64,000 bases of DNA from Thuidium tamariscinum (GCA_947034885.2 OX344749.2:14957501-15021500), one strand, 5' to 3'; positions 28,008-44,150 are shown, counted from the stretch's first letter. The notes: generated by a model not told the origin, from the letters alone. Translations and numbers: made by a program.

Positions 28008-30955
28008 ATCACCAAAGTATTAGTGTATAATTTATAAAAGAGAAATTAGTTTTCTATTTTAAATTATTAATGCATATGTGTGTATTTAGTTGTGTTGGAT
28101 AATTATGTAGAAAAGAAGAAGGGCAAAGCAAAAGTATTCAGCTCTCTATTGAGGACAATATATAGACTAGAGAACAATTATGAATTTTTCATTTCTATTT
28201 GAATTTTATTGAGTCCTTTTTTACTTCAATGATTCCCTAATAGTACTATTTTTTAAGATTTAAGACATTGTTTGAAACCTTGACTAGTAAATGTTAACTA
28301 CCCTATATGAAGGTTAGATGCGGTAAAAATTAGGTCACCTTTGTAAAAAAAATGCTATGTGTCATCTTGTGAATGGTATGAGGTGATGTAGACCCATTAG
28401 AATTTGATCTAGAAATTCAATCTTAGCATTGATGTGCTAAATCAAACCTTCATGTATAGTATTTCAAAAAACCATGAATAAAATTGAAGGGATCCACTTT
28501 GAAGCCCATAGTGTCTTGTCAATTGAAGGAGTTGAAAAGAATTTAAGGGAAACAATAGGAAGCTTTTGAGTTTGATTAATTTCCAAAACAAAGGTCAACA
28601 AAAATTCAAATTTTAAAAAAATGACATAATGGAAAGATATTTAGGCAACCAATGGGGTTTTGATCTTTTAGAGGTTTTGTCTTGACAAATATAGGATACA
28701 ACATCAACTATTCATTAAAAATACCTCTAGAGTCTAGACTTCATAACTACCAAGACTTCCCTATTAGATGAAGTCTATAAATTGTTAACCCAAAAAAGAT
28801 AGACATGCAACCATTTTTCTAAACAACCACATTGTAAATATCTATAAATGTGATTCTTTGTATAAACTTTTCAAAAAAAGGAAAATAAATCTGATATGTT
28901 ATTGCCTAATTATCCCAATAGAATGAATCAAACTTTAAAAAACGAACTCAAATATATAGTACAAGAATAAAATATTTTTTATTTGATTTTTGATATTTTG
29001 CATTTTTTCACTTCTACCAAGAGTCAAGCATTTTGTATACACAATAAGAGGGCACAATTTTTTCTCCTAGACACCATATGAAAAAAATCTATATTCTCAT
29101 AAAGATAGCACATTTTATTGATTTTTAAAAAAATTTAGAAAATTTTAATTAAAATTTGACATTATAGGAATCCATCCAAAATTCTTGAAAATTCATTCCT
29201 AAACTTTGGACTTTTATAAATCAAAGTGTCTATATGAATAGTGTAGAAAATATTAATGAAAATGATCCAAATTCAATAAAAAGAAATTCATTTGATTCCA
29301 TGAAATTTTCATTAGATGCCATATTTAATTATTTTTTGAATTATTTCTAAACAAATCTAACCCTAATATAAGGTACATGCATTTGCCATATTTTTATCTA
29401 GGAAAGTTGAAAATATTACTAAAAAAGAACTTTAAAACACCTTTCATTGAATTGATAGAAAACAAGTCCTCCAAAAGGAATTGAGTAGAAAAATGTTGTT
29501 TTTCATCATTGAGCAATCTTGAAAAAAATCCAATGAATGCTTTCCTCTTGAAGGTTTTTAGGAAGAGACTAAAGAAATCTATGTATTTTAAATATATTTT
29601 TAGAGCTGAAAGCAATCTCACAAGTAAAAGAATACATGTTGCCCAAATTCTTCAATATAAAATGTATGTTTGAACTTTAGTAAAAACATTGGGGGAAGAA
29701 TTGGTCTACCCAATATTTGAAGTAACCTTTGAAGTCTTAATTTAAATGACAAATATCAAGTCTAAATAGTGACAATGATCTTGTTATAAAGTGTCATAAC
29801 TAATTGGAAATAGACCACCCTACCCTACCAAGATAGGGTGGTGATTAGGAATGGGTTGCCCCATAAAACCATGACATGAATGATAGAATGAGAGTATACG
29901 GGATGGGATGGTAGGTACATGAATAATTTGCATGGTATAATTTAAATATCAACAAAACTTCCAAATATGCTAAATATTTTTTTGATCAATTTTGATGGAT
30001 ATTAGTAGTTTATATGCATAATATACAAAAACAAAATCTCGTATAAAATTCCCTAAGGTTTTTGAGTATAAGAAAATCTTGAATAAAAATCTTCAAAAAT
30101 CATTTTTTCATCACAATTCCATTTTTTTCATGACTTTATTCTAATACAATGATTCTTATAAGTATTCATATACTTCAAAAGTTGCCATACCTAACTGTTA
30201 AATTGGCTCTTTTCCAACAAATTACTGAAATGTCAAAATACAATTATAACACCGTCATAAAATGATTTTAGAAATAATTTAGGAATTTAATCAAATTTAG
30301 TAGTAAATCTTTCTTAAATAATTTATTCAAAGATTTTTTATAAAGTGAAACAAGAAATTTTAATGGAACTTTTTTGTATGAATTCCACAAATTTTAAATT
30401 TTTATTCAATAAAATATCATTGACTAAAATTTTACTTCAAATAATATAGTTATGTTCATCATTATAGACTCCAAAAGTCTCCAAAAATTCTTTTAAAATA
30501 TTTGGAGATTTTTAGAGTGAATTATAAGAAATATAAAAATATTGAGTCTTAATCTTTGACAATAATATTTTTACTCAAAAACTTTAAATTTATAAAAAAA
30601 ATTTGCTAATAATTTTGATTAAATTATTTTAAATTTTAAAAAAATAAAAAAGAATTTTAAAAAGAATTAAATTTTAGTTCATGCAATGTGGCTATTTCCA
30701 CCATAGTATGTCTTAATTTTGATTTGAATATCTAATTTATCAATTAGCTATAGCAATTTTTATAAATGTAATAAACATTTTGAGAGCCATTATATTTTAT
30801 TTATAGATTCAAAATTATGTTATTTTTGTCCTAATTTAAAAATTCCATTACCATATTTCAAGCTTGGCTTCAAATTTTCTATCATTTCATCCTAATTTTA
30901 TTCCATTGATTTAGTTGTGGCTTTGAACGCAACCCATGGGCACACTAAGGGGTCA
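28008..30955. other. AT-rich intergenic DNA without recognisable genes
   Basis: About 3 kb of very AT-rich sequence with repeated AAAATTTT-type words and no open frame with domain features. The minus-strand frame at 29394-29621 is Phe/Leu/Lys-rich as expected by chance. CCCTACCAAGATAGGGTGG (29823-29841) is a small local hairpin. Confidence 0.45.
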
Positions 30956-30958
30956 TTT

Positions 30959-31396
30959 CTATTGGAACTAGAAGGTGGGCCATAGGTCCAAGCTTGGAGG
31001 TTGGGCTAGAGGGCGGTCTGGAGGGATCTAGCTTTTTACTACTCTGTGGACTTCTAAAGCTTGGAGAGCAATAGCTATGCGATATCGTAAAAATTGAAGA
31101 CCTTTAGTAAATTTAGGGAACTTTGCAAGAAGATCCAGGTCACTAGCACATGGAATAAGCCCATTAACTAAGTCAAGTAACTGGATGTCACCAAGTGAAG
31201 CCTTGTAGCAAACTAAGAATTGTCTCTTTCTCAAATTAGGGGGTCCAAACCGCCCTCCAGCCCCTCCAAGTCTAATTTTGAACTTTGCAAGGCTTGGAGG
31301 TTGAACCCCAGCCTAGAGGTTTGATTGGATGTTTAGGTCCTCCAACCAGTCGATGGCAAGAGCCTAGACGTCTAGGCCTCCAATGAAAACGGCCCC
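30959..31396. mobile_element. Tourist-like (PIF/Harbinger) MITE
   Basis: The left end GGGGTCATTTCTATTGGA (30959 on) and the right end read on the minus strand GGGGCCGTTTTCATTGGA (from 31396) form inverted termini with four mismatches. Both are flanked by a direct TAA (30956-30958 and 31397-31399), the 3-bp duplication typical of PIF/Harbinger elements. The interior is GC-richer than its surroundings and contains inverted words such as AAGCTTGGAGGTTG / CAAGGCTTGGAGGTTG. A 68-residue open frame inside (31028-31234, minus) has no known domain. Confidence 0.8.
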
Positions 31397-31399
31397 TAA

Positions 31400-32797
31400 G
31401 ACTCAGAGGTTGACACTCCAAGGTCATATCATCAAGGGAAGCACCCTATTTCTATTGTACAATACAACACCAAAATATGGAGGCAACGCTATAAAGTACA
31501 TTGATATTTTGTTGGCAATAAGAAATTTAAAAAGTTCCTAAGAGCCAATACCACCAACCATATTTTTAATGCTCAAATTGTAATAAGGTCTCCCAACCAA
31601 TACATAAGAGGATTTCTAGCCCCCAAGAAGACTGTTTCAGGGGTATTTTCAGAAACTGTTCCCACTGCTGGTTTGAATTTTTGAATTTTGAAAAATAAAA
31701 ATAAAAATAAAAAATTTCAAACATTTTCAGAATGTTTAAAAAAGAAAGAAGATGATTTTAAGAAATATTTTTTTCCATGAAAACATTTTTAAAATATTAA
31801 ATAATTGATTAAAATAATAATTAATTCGTATTTTCTGACGTGGCAGTCACTCGACCACATCAGCACTGTGTTCTCTGCGTTCCCAGCATCTGGAAACTCA
31901 CAGTCTTGTAAACCAGTTGAAAATCCTCTTATGGTAGGGCCTAAGAACCTTCAAAGGCACATCATTGTTATTATAGAGAGCAATGGAGCCCTAATTACTT
32001 GTTTTGAGTTTTATAAATTAATACACATTTGTAGACAAGAGCTTGAACCATTCAAGCTGCCTAGTGAAATGAAGTAATGAATATTGTTTTGCAAGCAATG
32101 GAGGCAAAAGTATACGGTTTAGGGTTTAAGTCTAAATTATAAATACCTTACAGAAAGTTCCTATCATAGTTTATAATGTTATAACAATTATTGGAAATAT
32201 TGTCATTAAATTAGGTGGGTAGGATGAACATTATGGATGTATTTTTTGTTAGGTTTTGATAGAAACACATTTGAAACTCATTTGAAACTCATTAGGACAT
32301 CACATTTCAAATAATTATTACAAATTCATGCCATCTTCAAAAAATTTAATTGCTAGTGAAAGATATGCTTATTTGTTTTGAAAAGATTTTGAAGAAAACA
32401 ACCTTCTCAAGGGAATAACAAATGGCAACCATGCCACCAGCAACAACAGTCATCTGGGCTTAATCTCCTTACAATGTGGCTAAGGAATGGTTGTTGTTTG
32501 GAATTTAGGACAATTTTAAGGTAGATGGGCTATAAATGTACAATAGAAAAACTTGATTCTACAACTATGTCAACAAAGACAATAACTAAATTACTACATA
32601 AAGTAAGAAAAAATTGAACAAAGATATAGAAGTTGTACCTATGAGAAGTGAACATTTTATGTATTTTGCCTCATGTTTGTGTTCTTAAGGGGTCTTGCAT
32701 TTTAGATCTTCAAGAATTATGGCTAATACATCATAAATTGGCTCATGTCAAATTCAACTATGCTAAGCCCTTCTAGACCATAGGGAAAAAAAAATAT
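31400..32797. other. AT-rich intergenic DNA
   Basis: No gene supported. The plus-strand open frame at 31805-32077 (90 codons) has no recognised motif and AT-driven composition. Confidence 0.4.
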
Positions 32798-32801
32798 TTA
32801 A

Positions 32802-33532
32802 CCCTTAAATGCCGGGCGTATAACCACTGTTTTCATGCCCCTATGCCCAACACTCACTTTGTTGCCATTTTGGGACTAGATGTGAATGAAATTTTTTTCA
32901 TTTATTTTTCAGAGATGAAATTACATCTCTTCTATACTTCCCGAAAATTTTAGATTCTTTTGAGGAAAATAGATTTTTCTGAGAATTTTTGAAGAAAAAG
33001 TGAAGAAAAATCATATCAAATAGAAAATTATCTCAAAAAATCTGAAAATTTCACCATGTGTGCATATTTTAGTGGAAAACATCATGGTGTAAACCCAATT
33101 TCCGTGTCATTCTATAATTACAATCTAGAAGACTTTGAAAATACATCCAAAATTCAAATTGCTATAAAATATTCAAAATTATGGTTTTTTTTGCAAAATT
33201 CCAATTGGAGAAGAAACTAGAATAGATTACCTTCATTTTGTTAGTTGGGCTCAAACTCAAAAAATATCATTTTTTTGGGAGAAATTTGAGATTTAGAGTA
33301 AGGAGCAACAACTTCCCAAAATACACTAAAAATAGCATATTTTGTGATCCGTTTTTTTCTGAAATTTCTAATTCATGTGAAGAGAAATACTCACAAGACT
33401 ACAAAATGAATTAGGTACTCTTCATAATCCTTGGTGAAAGGTCAAGCAACAAGAAATGGATGAAATATTGCTAGCAATCTCCCTGTACATTGTTGCAAAT
33501 TCGTCCAAACGCCACAAAATGGCACCTCCGGG
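32802..33532 (+). mobile_element. TTAA-bounded short element, family A, copy 2
   Basis: 731 bp beginning CCCTTAAATGCC and ending GGCACCTCCGGG, directly flanked by TTAA (32798-32801 and 33533-33536). The last 350 bp or so align with 25805-26332. The left 200 bp are extra or strongly diverged. The terminal words CCC(n)TGCC and GGCA(n)GGG form a weak inverted repeat. Confidence 0.62.
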
Positions 33533-34743
33533 TTAAGATTAAGAAATCATGACTTATAAGCCCTATTGAATGTTGAAATAGACTGATGTGCCACTTTCAC
33601 AAAGTGCTTGGTATACCAATGTTTTCCATGGACTCAGAATTATTTAAAAAATTGTGGAAAATTTGTGTGACTACTCAGTCCTTGCCATGCTGTTGTAAGA
33701 ATCTCATTGCAGAAAAAACTCAAGAAGGAAGTTAAACAATGTTGTGTACACAGAAACTTTGGCAAAAGCAATGGAATACAGGCCTCATGATCTGTAGCAG
33801 ACACCCTTTAGGGGTAAAGTTATATCATGTAACTTACATATCCACCGCACTAAAAACTGTCATACCAAATTTCTAAGAATATATAGAACTCCCCACAACC
33901 TCAGAAACGTGAGTAAATCCTTTGAAGAACCCACAGAAAAAGCCCTCCTCTGTTCCCCTACATTGCGACAATAAAGAAGTCGGAGAGTGAAGAACCTGAA
34001 ACCAATAAAAATGACCTCCATCAACTCCAATTACAGTACACATCTGAGAGTTTTCCCAACTGCCCTCCAATGAACATTTCTAAAAGAAAACCAGGAATCA
34101 CTTCACAACATCACTGATAACATTATCCCTTAAAATGGACGTTGAATAGGAAGAGAGTCCAAGTACAACACCTATGAATCTACAGCTACGGTAATGACGA
34201 GCTTACGACGTGTGTACATAGACAGATAAAATAAATTGTATACGATGTGGTGATGATCACACTACAGGCCACTGTGTGACATTGGCTAGGAGGTCAAAAA
34301 CTAAATTACGGCCTGAAAAAAATCCATAAGAGCCCTGGCGTATTGGAGGGCTTCACCAAATTAAATCTTACTCTGCAAACGCAGAGCTGCTTGCACGACG
34401 TTCACTTGATCCCAGAAAACTTGAAGATGATCTCTGCAATAAACGTGCCCCGGCTGTCACCTCCATAGATACACCAGCAGATCCAACGTTGTGGTCGTGA
34501 TATACGTTGCACCAGGTCCCGAAACCCACTTGCTGTACAGAAGTCTGATAAGTGCAAGACCTCTAAACCCAATATCCGCTGTGAGAAACCTCTAACATCA
34601 TCTGGGAGAAAAATGCATCATAAAAACCTGCCACGTAGGTCAGACACTGAAATCTGCAACCAACCTAGAATAACAGCTTCAGCTACCGTTTCGCCAGGTA
34701 GCATAAACGTGATAAAATAGTCTTGCAGTTTCCATATCGTTCT
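33533..34743 (-). other. 3' region of the bZIP gene
   Basis: From about 33.85 kb the composition resembles the bZIP gene and not the AT-rich repeats, so much of 33.85-34.74 kb is probably its 3' UTR. A 65-residue minus-strand frame at 33873-34070 is Gly/Phe-rich with no recognisable domain; I do not call it a gene. Confidence 0.45.
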
Positions 34744-37657
<2,914 letters not shown>

Positions 37658-38340
37658 GGCGTCAAACCTATTTCCTCTCTGTCCACTTCAAACCAAACCC
37701 CTCAGAATGGTGAGAAAACTAATCCGCAACAGAAGCTCGTCGTCCCACTGCTCGTCAGTGAATGTACGCCCGTATCGACCGGACGCCCTGCACATACTCC
37801 CGACTGTTTCCTCCACTTCCACGATCAGCTCCGTGCCAACTCTTTACTCTTTAACTACGATCCCTAATCCCTCAGCAGATCGAACAACGGCACTACACGC
37901 CGCTCCCTCCACCAAAGCTCTCACACACATACACTCTCAATGACGTCACTCTCAACTCGCATTACTCCCCTAAGCACTGCTCTTGCAGTAATCAACAAAC
38001 CACTGACATCCCTCACCTCCAGGGCATGCAATTGATCCCCCTAAAACTCACAGACACACGCAAACCTCATACGACCCCACACACACAAGAAAAGGAGAAG
38101 GAAGGAACAGAATATCAATTAAAAAAAAGAGACGCACACCGCACCAACCGCAACGACACCTAATGGCGCAACACAGTTAAACACGCGTGCTCAGAATGCA
38201 CTCTCTAAACTTAAAACTGCTTCTACCTCTCCCAGCTAAGCTACCACCACGAAACCCTCCCTTTCCCCCTTGCTAACTTAACCCCAAGGAAAGCACATCC
38301 AGGCTCCTGCACTTTACTTCTCCCACTCTTTAAAGAATTC
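37658..38340 (-). promoter_or_regulatory. Probable 5' leader and promoter of the bZIP gene
   Basis: Pyrimidine- and C-rich on the plus strand (so GA-rich on the coding strand), GC-richer than the surrounding tracts, with no supported coding frame. GA-rich leaders are common in plant regulatory genes. The transcription start is not determinable by eye. Confidence 0.45.
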
Positions 38341-38436
38341 CCGTATGTTCGCAGCGGTGGGGTCACGAAGAGCGGATAGGATGGGACATGGCCATGGCCA
38401 TAGCGGAGGACGGGAAGTAATGCGGTGCTCTTCCGA

Positions 38437-38869
38437 TCAGACCATCAAACGGGAGCCGCCATCTCTCGAGCTGTGAAACTGATCGGGCAGCGCAACTTCG
38501 AGAGCATCTGCCGCTGGCTGGCTGGAGTGCGAAATTGACGAGGACAAATTGGGCAGCTTAGGGTTTCGTGCAAAGGGACTTGGGTTGTAGCCATGGCCAT
38601 AGCCGTCGTAGGGGTCGTGATGATGCCGCGGCTTCGCTAAGCGCGTCGGCACCAGGAAGACGACGATGTTCGCATGGCGTGATCTCGTGTTCCCACGAGA
38701 GTTCCCTGTGAATTTGAAGAATTTCTTGGCTCCCACCTCCGAAGACTGTTGATCTTAGACTTGCGTTCCCCAATGACAGCCTTTCTAGAACGAACGAGAC
38801 TTTCAGAACTCTACCCAGTGAGGGCAGGCTAGCATGGTTGACAAGACTTTGGAGCGTAGAATCACACAA
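38437..38869 (-). other. GC-rich block with two overlapping open frames, bZIP-proximal
   Basis: Two minus-strand frames (38736-38437, 99 codons; 38869-38558, 103 codons) overlap in a block far richer in GC than the DNA to its right. The first has a His/Gly/Tyr-rich segment (HHHDPYDGYGHGY) and a Ser-rich tail. Neither matches a family I know. It could be an upstream leader exon of the bZIP gene, a separate small gene, or a gene fragment. Confidence 0.3.
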
Positions 38870-39474
38870 AGTTCAAATTGAAAATGAAAAGGAGAAAGTT
38901 AGAGACTTCCAGGGTCAAAATTTTCTAATGCTTCCTACTCAATGTCAATGTAGGAACTTTCAAAGAATTTTCAAGGAAAGGGAGGAAAATTTTAGAATCT
39001 TCAAATTCTTTTAATAATATGTATAAAAGCTCACAAGTCAACTTGAACTAGTCACGAATTGTTATAAAATAAAAAATTAAATTAAATTAGTTAAATAATT
39101 ACAACAAATGAACTATAGTATAAACATGGAGATTACAACATGTACTATCTAAGTTTGCATCACTTCAATAGAACTAATTCTTAAAGTAGTACTTATTTAC
39201 AATGACCTTATAGTTGGAGTTATTGTAATTTCATTATAAGGCAACGACTATATGATTGTATGTTGTATTTAAGAAAATTTAATTTGCTTCACAAGTAAAT
39301 GAATCTTATGAAGGTTTATTAAAAATATTATTGTTTTTGATATATGTATTACATGCTAATATTGAACTTTCAATATAATGGGAATGACAATAGAGAAGGT
39401 GTCGCACCACTAAAGAAAACTAGCAAGGCCAAAATATAGAATTGTGTAGGATATCTATACCTTAAGACAGATAG

Positions 39475-39498
39475 TTTGTTTTGTTTTGTTTTGTTTTG
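39475..39498. repeat. TTTTG simple repeat
   Basis: Five TTTTG-type units in a row. It lies at the edge of the 149-bp repeat at 39.5-39.8 kb, where the related copy at 55.6 kb has a poly-T tract. Confidence 0.85.
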
Positions 39499-39499
39499 C

Positions 39500-39840
39500 T
39501 TGTCACATTGAGATCTCCCAACCTGTGTGTCCTCTGATCGCATGCTTGGTACCATCGGAAAGCTCTTGGCAAGGAAGGGTGCACGGGCATGGTTTTGTGG
39601 GGTTCCGACCTATGGTGTGAAAGTTATGGATTTTTGAGGCATTTTGGTTCTAAAAAATTAGAAAAATAGTTTTACTTTGATTTTGGTTGCAATCTTGGTA
39701 CCATCAAAAAGCTCTCAGTGAGAAGAGGTGCACAAGCTTGGTTTCGTGGTGTTCCAACCTATGGTATAAAAGTTATTGAATTTCAAAGTTTTTATGGTTT
39801 TCAAAAATTAGAAAATAACTTTTACTTTGGTTCTAATGGT
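39500..39840 (+). repeat. Dispersed repeat family Q, tandem pair of 149-bp units
   Basis: CTTGGTACCATCGGAAAGCTCT at 39545 recurs as a close variant at 39694. Both are followed by GGTGCAC, GTGGNGTTCCNACCTATGGT, AAAGTTAT and a TTAGAAAA tract. A single diverged copy lies at 55590-55800. The 83-codon frame at 39718-39969 comes from this repeat. Confidence 0.68.
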
Positions 39841-39969
39841 GGCATCTACACAGGGCATACTAATATTCATTTAAAAGACAACTTTAAGCAATATGAAGAA
39901 TATTTACAATTCTTCCTAGGTTTTTACAAACAATACAAAGTCATTATATATACATATATACACATTTAG

Positions 39970-42900
39970 ATCAATAAACCTTTAATTTTTTTTTAAATTC
40001 CAATAGTACATATGAAGTATCAAGTGTAAATTTCTTAGTGAAGTTCTCACTACATAATCATAGAATTATATATATTAATAAACTAACTACAAGATCTTTG
40101 AGTTGATAGATTTTTGCCAAAAAAAATTGAATATCAAAGATTTGTAGCATTGTATGTGGAAAGAGTGATATAGAATTATTATTATTGCTCAAAAGTAATT
40201 GAAGAACTTTAGGGATTAATTTTTGCATAATACCTAACTCATTGGATGTAATTTTTCCAAAAAGTTCAATTTTGTGCAAAAGATTCATTTTATAGGGTAA
40301 TACATTTTTTAGTATAAGATTCTTCATTGTAATATTATTATTTTTTAATGTTTTATTATATTTTAAACTCTAATTTAACACTGATGTCCATGTAGCTTAT
40401 ATTTATTGCTTCTAGTAAATTATATCTCTAATACATGTCTTTGATTTGCTTTCAATTTTGAATTCAAGTTGCATTCCTATGCATGTTGTAGGTTTAAGGC
40501 ATTTTTTAGGGTTTTGGTTTTGATTTCATACATGCAATACTTAGGGTATAAGAACGGTGGACAGGGGTTAGAGTTTTTGGAAGCATTCTCCAATTTGTAC
40601 TCAAGGTTTACGGTTAAGATCAAATTTGTTTCTAGCTATGCTAATTCATTGTGCTATTTCAAGATTTCATGATTTTTTTCACCACTAATTTAGATTTGAG
40701 CTTCTAGCTTTGTGATGCGCTTCAATTCTATATTGAAATTGTGGAATTCAACAATCTTGCAAAAATTTCGTACTGCAACTTTTGATAAATTACATGCTAT
40801 CTAATGCCAGTGTTGATTTGCTTTCAATTTTTGTGCATGTTGCATGGTATTTTCAAGAAGAATTGAAATTTGTAGCTCCTTCTCCTTGATGACAAATGGC
40901 AAATTGTTCCTTTTATTGAACTCTCAACTAATGATCTTCATGGACTAAGTGCAACTTTGGAGGAAGATGGCCAAGATTGCTTGTAGTGGCAATATGCTAG
41001 TGGCTTCTACTAAAGCCTTCATCGTTGGATTACTCCTCAATAGCCTAATTGTGCTCCCTGAAGTGCAATGGTAGTTTTTGGGATCTCTTCTCTTGTTTCA
41101 ACAGTTGCAAGTTATTTAAAATTTGTCATTGTTGCAACTTGTATTGTGGTACATACATACATTTTGAGGCTATTGGTTACCCTAAACTACATGGTAGATT
41201 AGCACATTATGAGGGACTGAATGGTATTAGAACAATCTTGAACTTGAACCTGCCAGTTCTGAGTTTTGAAATGCACTTGACCGAAGGAAGTTGTGTTTGT
41301 AAATACTCTCATATTAAATTTCTAATTTTCTATTTGTTTTTGTATATGTATGTCATTACACTCATCTTCTTTCAAATTCTTATTGGCTTGGATTATATGC
41401 TATTGGGTAGTTATACATTTGTATTTGTTTGTTGCAAAATGGTGAGATGTATAATTAGTGTTGGTTTATGATATGGTTCACTACTATAGCTTGTTCTCGG
41501 AGAGAATTAGACATTTCTAGGCGGTGATTTTTGCTTTCAACACGTTTGCTTTTGCAATATATTGTAAGACATTTTAATACTACTTACTTTTTGAATGTAG
41601 AAAAAAAATGGGGTGTCCGAAAATAGGCTCTCTAAGATTTTACAAAAAAAATAGGGTATACAAAAATATGCACTAGTATCTTTTATCTAATAATAGGGGG
41701 TAGAAAAAATTTGGGAGGGGATAAATATCCCCCCATTAAATACCCCATTATCACACGTGGTTTTTATTGTAAAAGGGAGTTTACCCCAGGGTATGATTAC
41801 CAATTGAAATAAAAACAAAAAATTTAGAATTTTTTTTAATTAAAAAAATTACACCAAAATTTGAGGTTATTCAAACCTACCTAAACCTCGAAATGTCCTT
41901 AAAAAACACTTAGGAGTTTACGAAGGAATGGAATTAATCAATAAAATTCTAAAGTAGAGGACCCTCATTGATACTAATTAAGTTTTTAATTGAAATAATT
42001 TATACAATAAAGAAATTTTTTGTTAAAGTTTTTATAACAAGTATTTTGGATTCAACCTCTAAAGGGTAGAGGGTATTTCAATTTAGAAGTCCCAAATTGC
42101 CAATTTTTTATGCATTTTCCGAAATAAAAAATTACAAGATTTTTTTATTGAATTCTATCTATACAAAAGTATATTGAACAAAGCAATGAATGTGTGGAAA
42201 AAATTTCAAACCATTTAACAATACAAATTAAAAGACTATAAGGATTAACAAACTTAGTTTTGCTTTAAGAAAAAATGAGTATTTTCACCATCCATAAATA
42301 CAAGATCTTATGTTTACTCATGAAAAATCTTAAAAGCAAATTTGGAATCAAACTTACTCTAAATTATCATAAAATGTAAGAATGTTAAGCTAGAGGTTAA
42401 GAGAATTGCCAAATACTAGTCATTTTTTGATGATTTCCTATGTAATGAGAATTTTTTAAATTTGAAATCCAAATGATCAAAAATTAAAGAAAAACATTTT
42501 GAACGTGTGGTAAAAATTTCAAGGACTTTGACTCAATAAATTCCAAGATAATAGGGGTTGAAGTTAGAAGAAATCATTTTTCTTAAAATGACCTTGATTT
42601 AGCTAACAAAGTTTGACTCCTCTTAGAATGTGATTGAAGATCAAAAATTTGTTGTTTTACTATTTTCTATTATTTTTCATTAGTTATATATATGCCAAAT
42701 TTCAAAAGTTGATGGTCATTTTTGCAAAAGATTCTCTAAAGATGTCCAGACTATGAATAAAATTCTTAGCAACATAACTTTTCATTTGGGCAATTCATTG
42801 CAAAAAATTCAAGCCAACATGTATACTCAAGGGATACATATTAACACCTTGTATAAAAAATGTTGTGAACATCTAACTAAAATTTACTTCATAGGAACCT

Positions 42901-43600
42901 AGAAAGGTTCAAATTGTCCATTCAACAAATAATTAACGTTTAGATGTTAGGATTAGCTAAAAATAAGTATTAATAAATTGACTAATTATTTATTTGTAAT
43001 TATACAATTACCAAAGAGGTAGCTTTGTTGGTACTAGTATTTGCCTAGGATCAAATAAAAAGAATTGAAGAGTGGGTTGAAGATTGGGTTGAAGACCTAA
43101 TGAAGACTTTATATTTTTTTATTTATATATTGAAATAAAATAAAATAAAAAAATTTCGTTTATGTCATCCATAAAATAAAGTATTCTAACCAAAAAAATC
43201 AAATAGAAGTAGAGTACAAATTGACTATTGCACAAGTTAATTTGGACTATAATATAGCAATAGAAAATTAGAAGTTGCAAAATGAGTGCAAATTAAGTGC
43301 CTAATGAAAAGAATGTTGTGATCTAATTCTAAAATGACCAACATCATCCCAAATTAGGAAGGAATACTTAAAATGCCCAAAATAAAGTGTTTATAGTAAT
43401 TTGGGGGGGGGGGATTCAAACTTAAACAAACTTTTGGAATATGATGATTTAATTTCAACTAAATAAATGCCTAGTTTTTGCCACACATATTAAATGTTTA
43501 AATTATATTATTTCAATACATTTTTTCATGTAAACTAATATGAACCATTGTATCCATTCAAAACATGTAGAAAATGCCTTCTTTTTGTACTTGCCAAATT
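39970..43600. other. AT-rich intergenic DNA
   Basis: Repeat-like AT-rich sequence. The longest plus frame (41049-41471, 140 codons) is Cys/Phe/Tyr/Leu-rich and starts in unbiased sequence. Its hydrophobic, Phe-rich C-terminal half could pass for a membrane segment, but T-rich DNA gives that by chance, so I do not call it a gene. A poly-G run sits at about 43404-43413. Confidence 0.4.
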
Positions 43601-43604
43601 TTAA

Positions 43605-44150
43605 CTCCTAGAGGACCATTGTCCCTTCAAAGGACAAATTGGATTTTGGACAAATATTTGGAGTTTCAATTTTTGTCATGATTTTTTAAAACTTTCCATC
43701 GAGATAGAAAACTAATTAGCTTTTTAAAAATATAATTTGTTTTCCCAGTTGGTGCCTAAGAATAAAAGTTATGCCCATATAAGCTCAAATAAGGGAGAGT
43801 GGGCAACAAAAAAATTTGAGAATTTTTATTTTTTATTTTTGAAATATTTTTTCTTATAGATTACATCTTTATCTATAAGGAAAGATTTTATTCATGTTAT
43901 TTGAATATTAAGTGAAGTAAAAATTGTCGACAATCTTGTTTTTTTGCAATCTAAGCATCTTTTTGAAAAAATAATGAGTATAATACATTTTTGAATGCAA
44001 TTTAAAAAAAATTTCAGAGGAAAAAAATTCCACATGGTTCATTGTTCTTGCAAGAATAATCTCACCATTGGGATTAGTGCATCTTAAATTCCATCATAAA
44101 GGTATTAAGTTTATGTTTAATTATTTTTTTCCTAGATTCTCAATTTAATT
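43605..44150 (-). repeat. TTAA-associated repeat family C, copy 1 (right end not found)
   Basis: TTAA (43601-43604) is followed by CTCCTAGAGGACCATTGTCC. The sequence then aligns with the reverse complement of 48595-48130: GGATTTTGGA, a TAATTT/TTTTCC region, TTAGGAACAAAAGT-like, TTTTTGAATGCAATTT and AATCTCACCATTGG. The far terminus could not be located. Confidence 0.5.

Noticed and set aside
41049..41471. 140-codon Phe/Cys-rich frame resembling a membrane protein
   Set aside because: T-rich DNA gives hydrophobic frames by chance; there is no conserved motif and no promoter-like or exon-like context.
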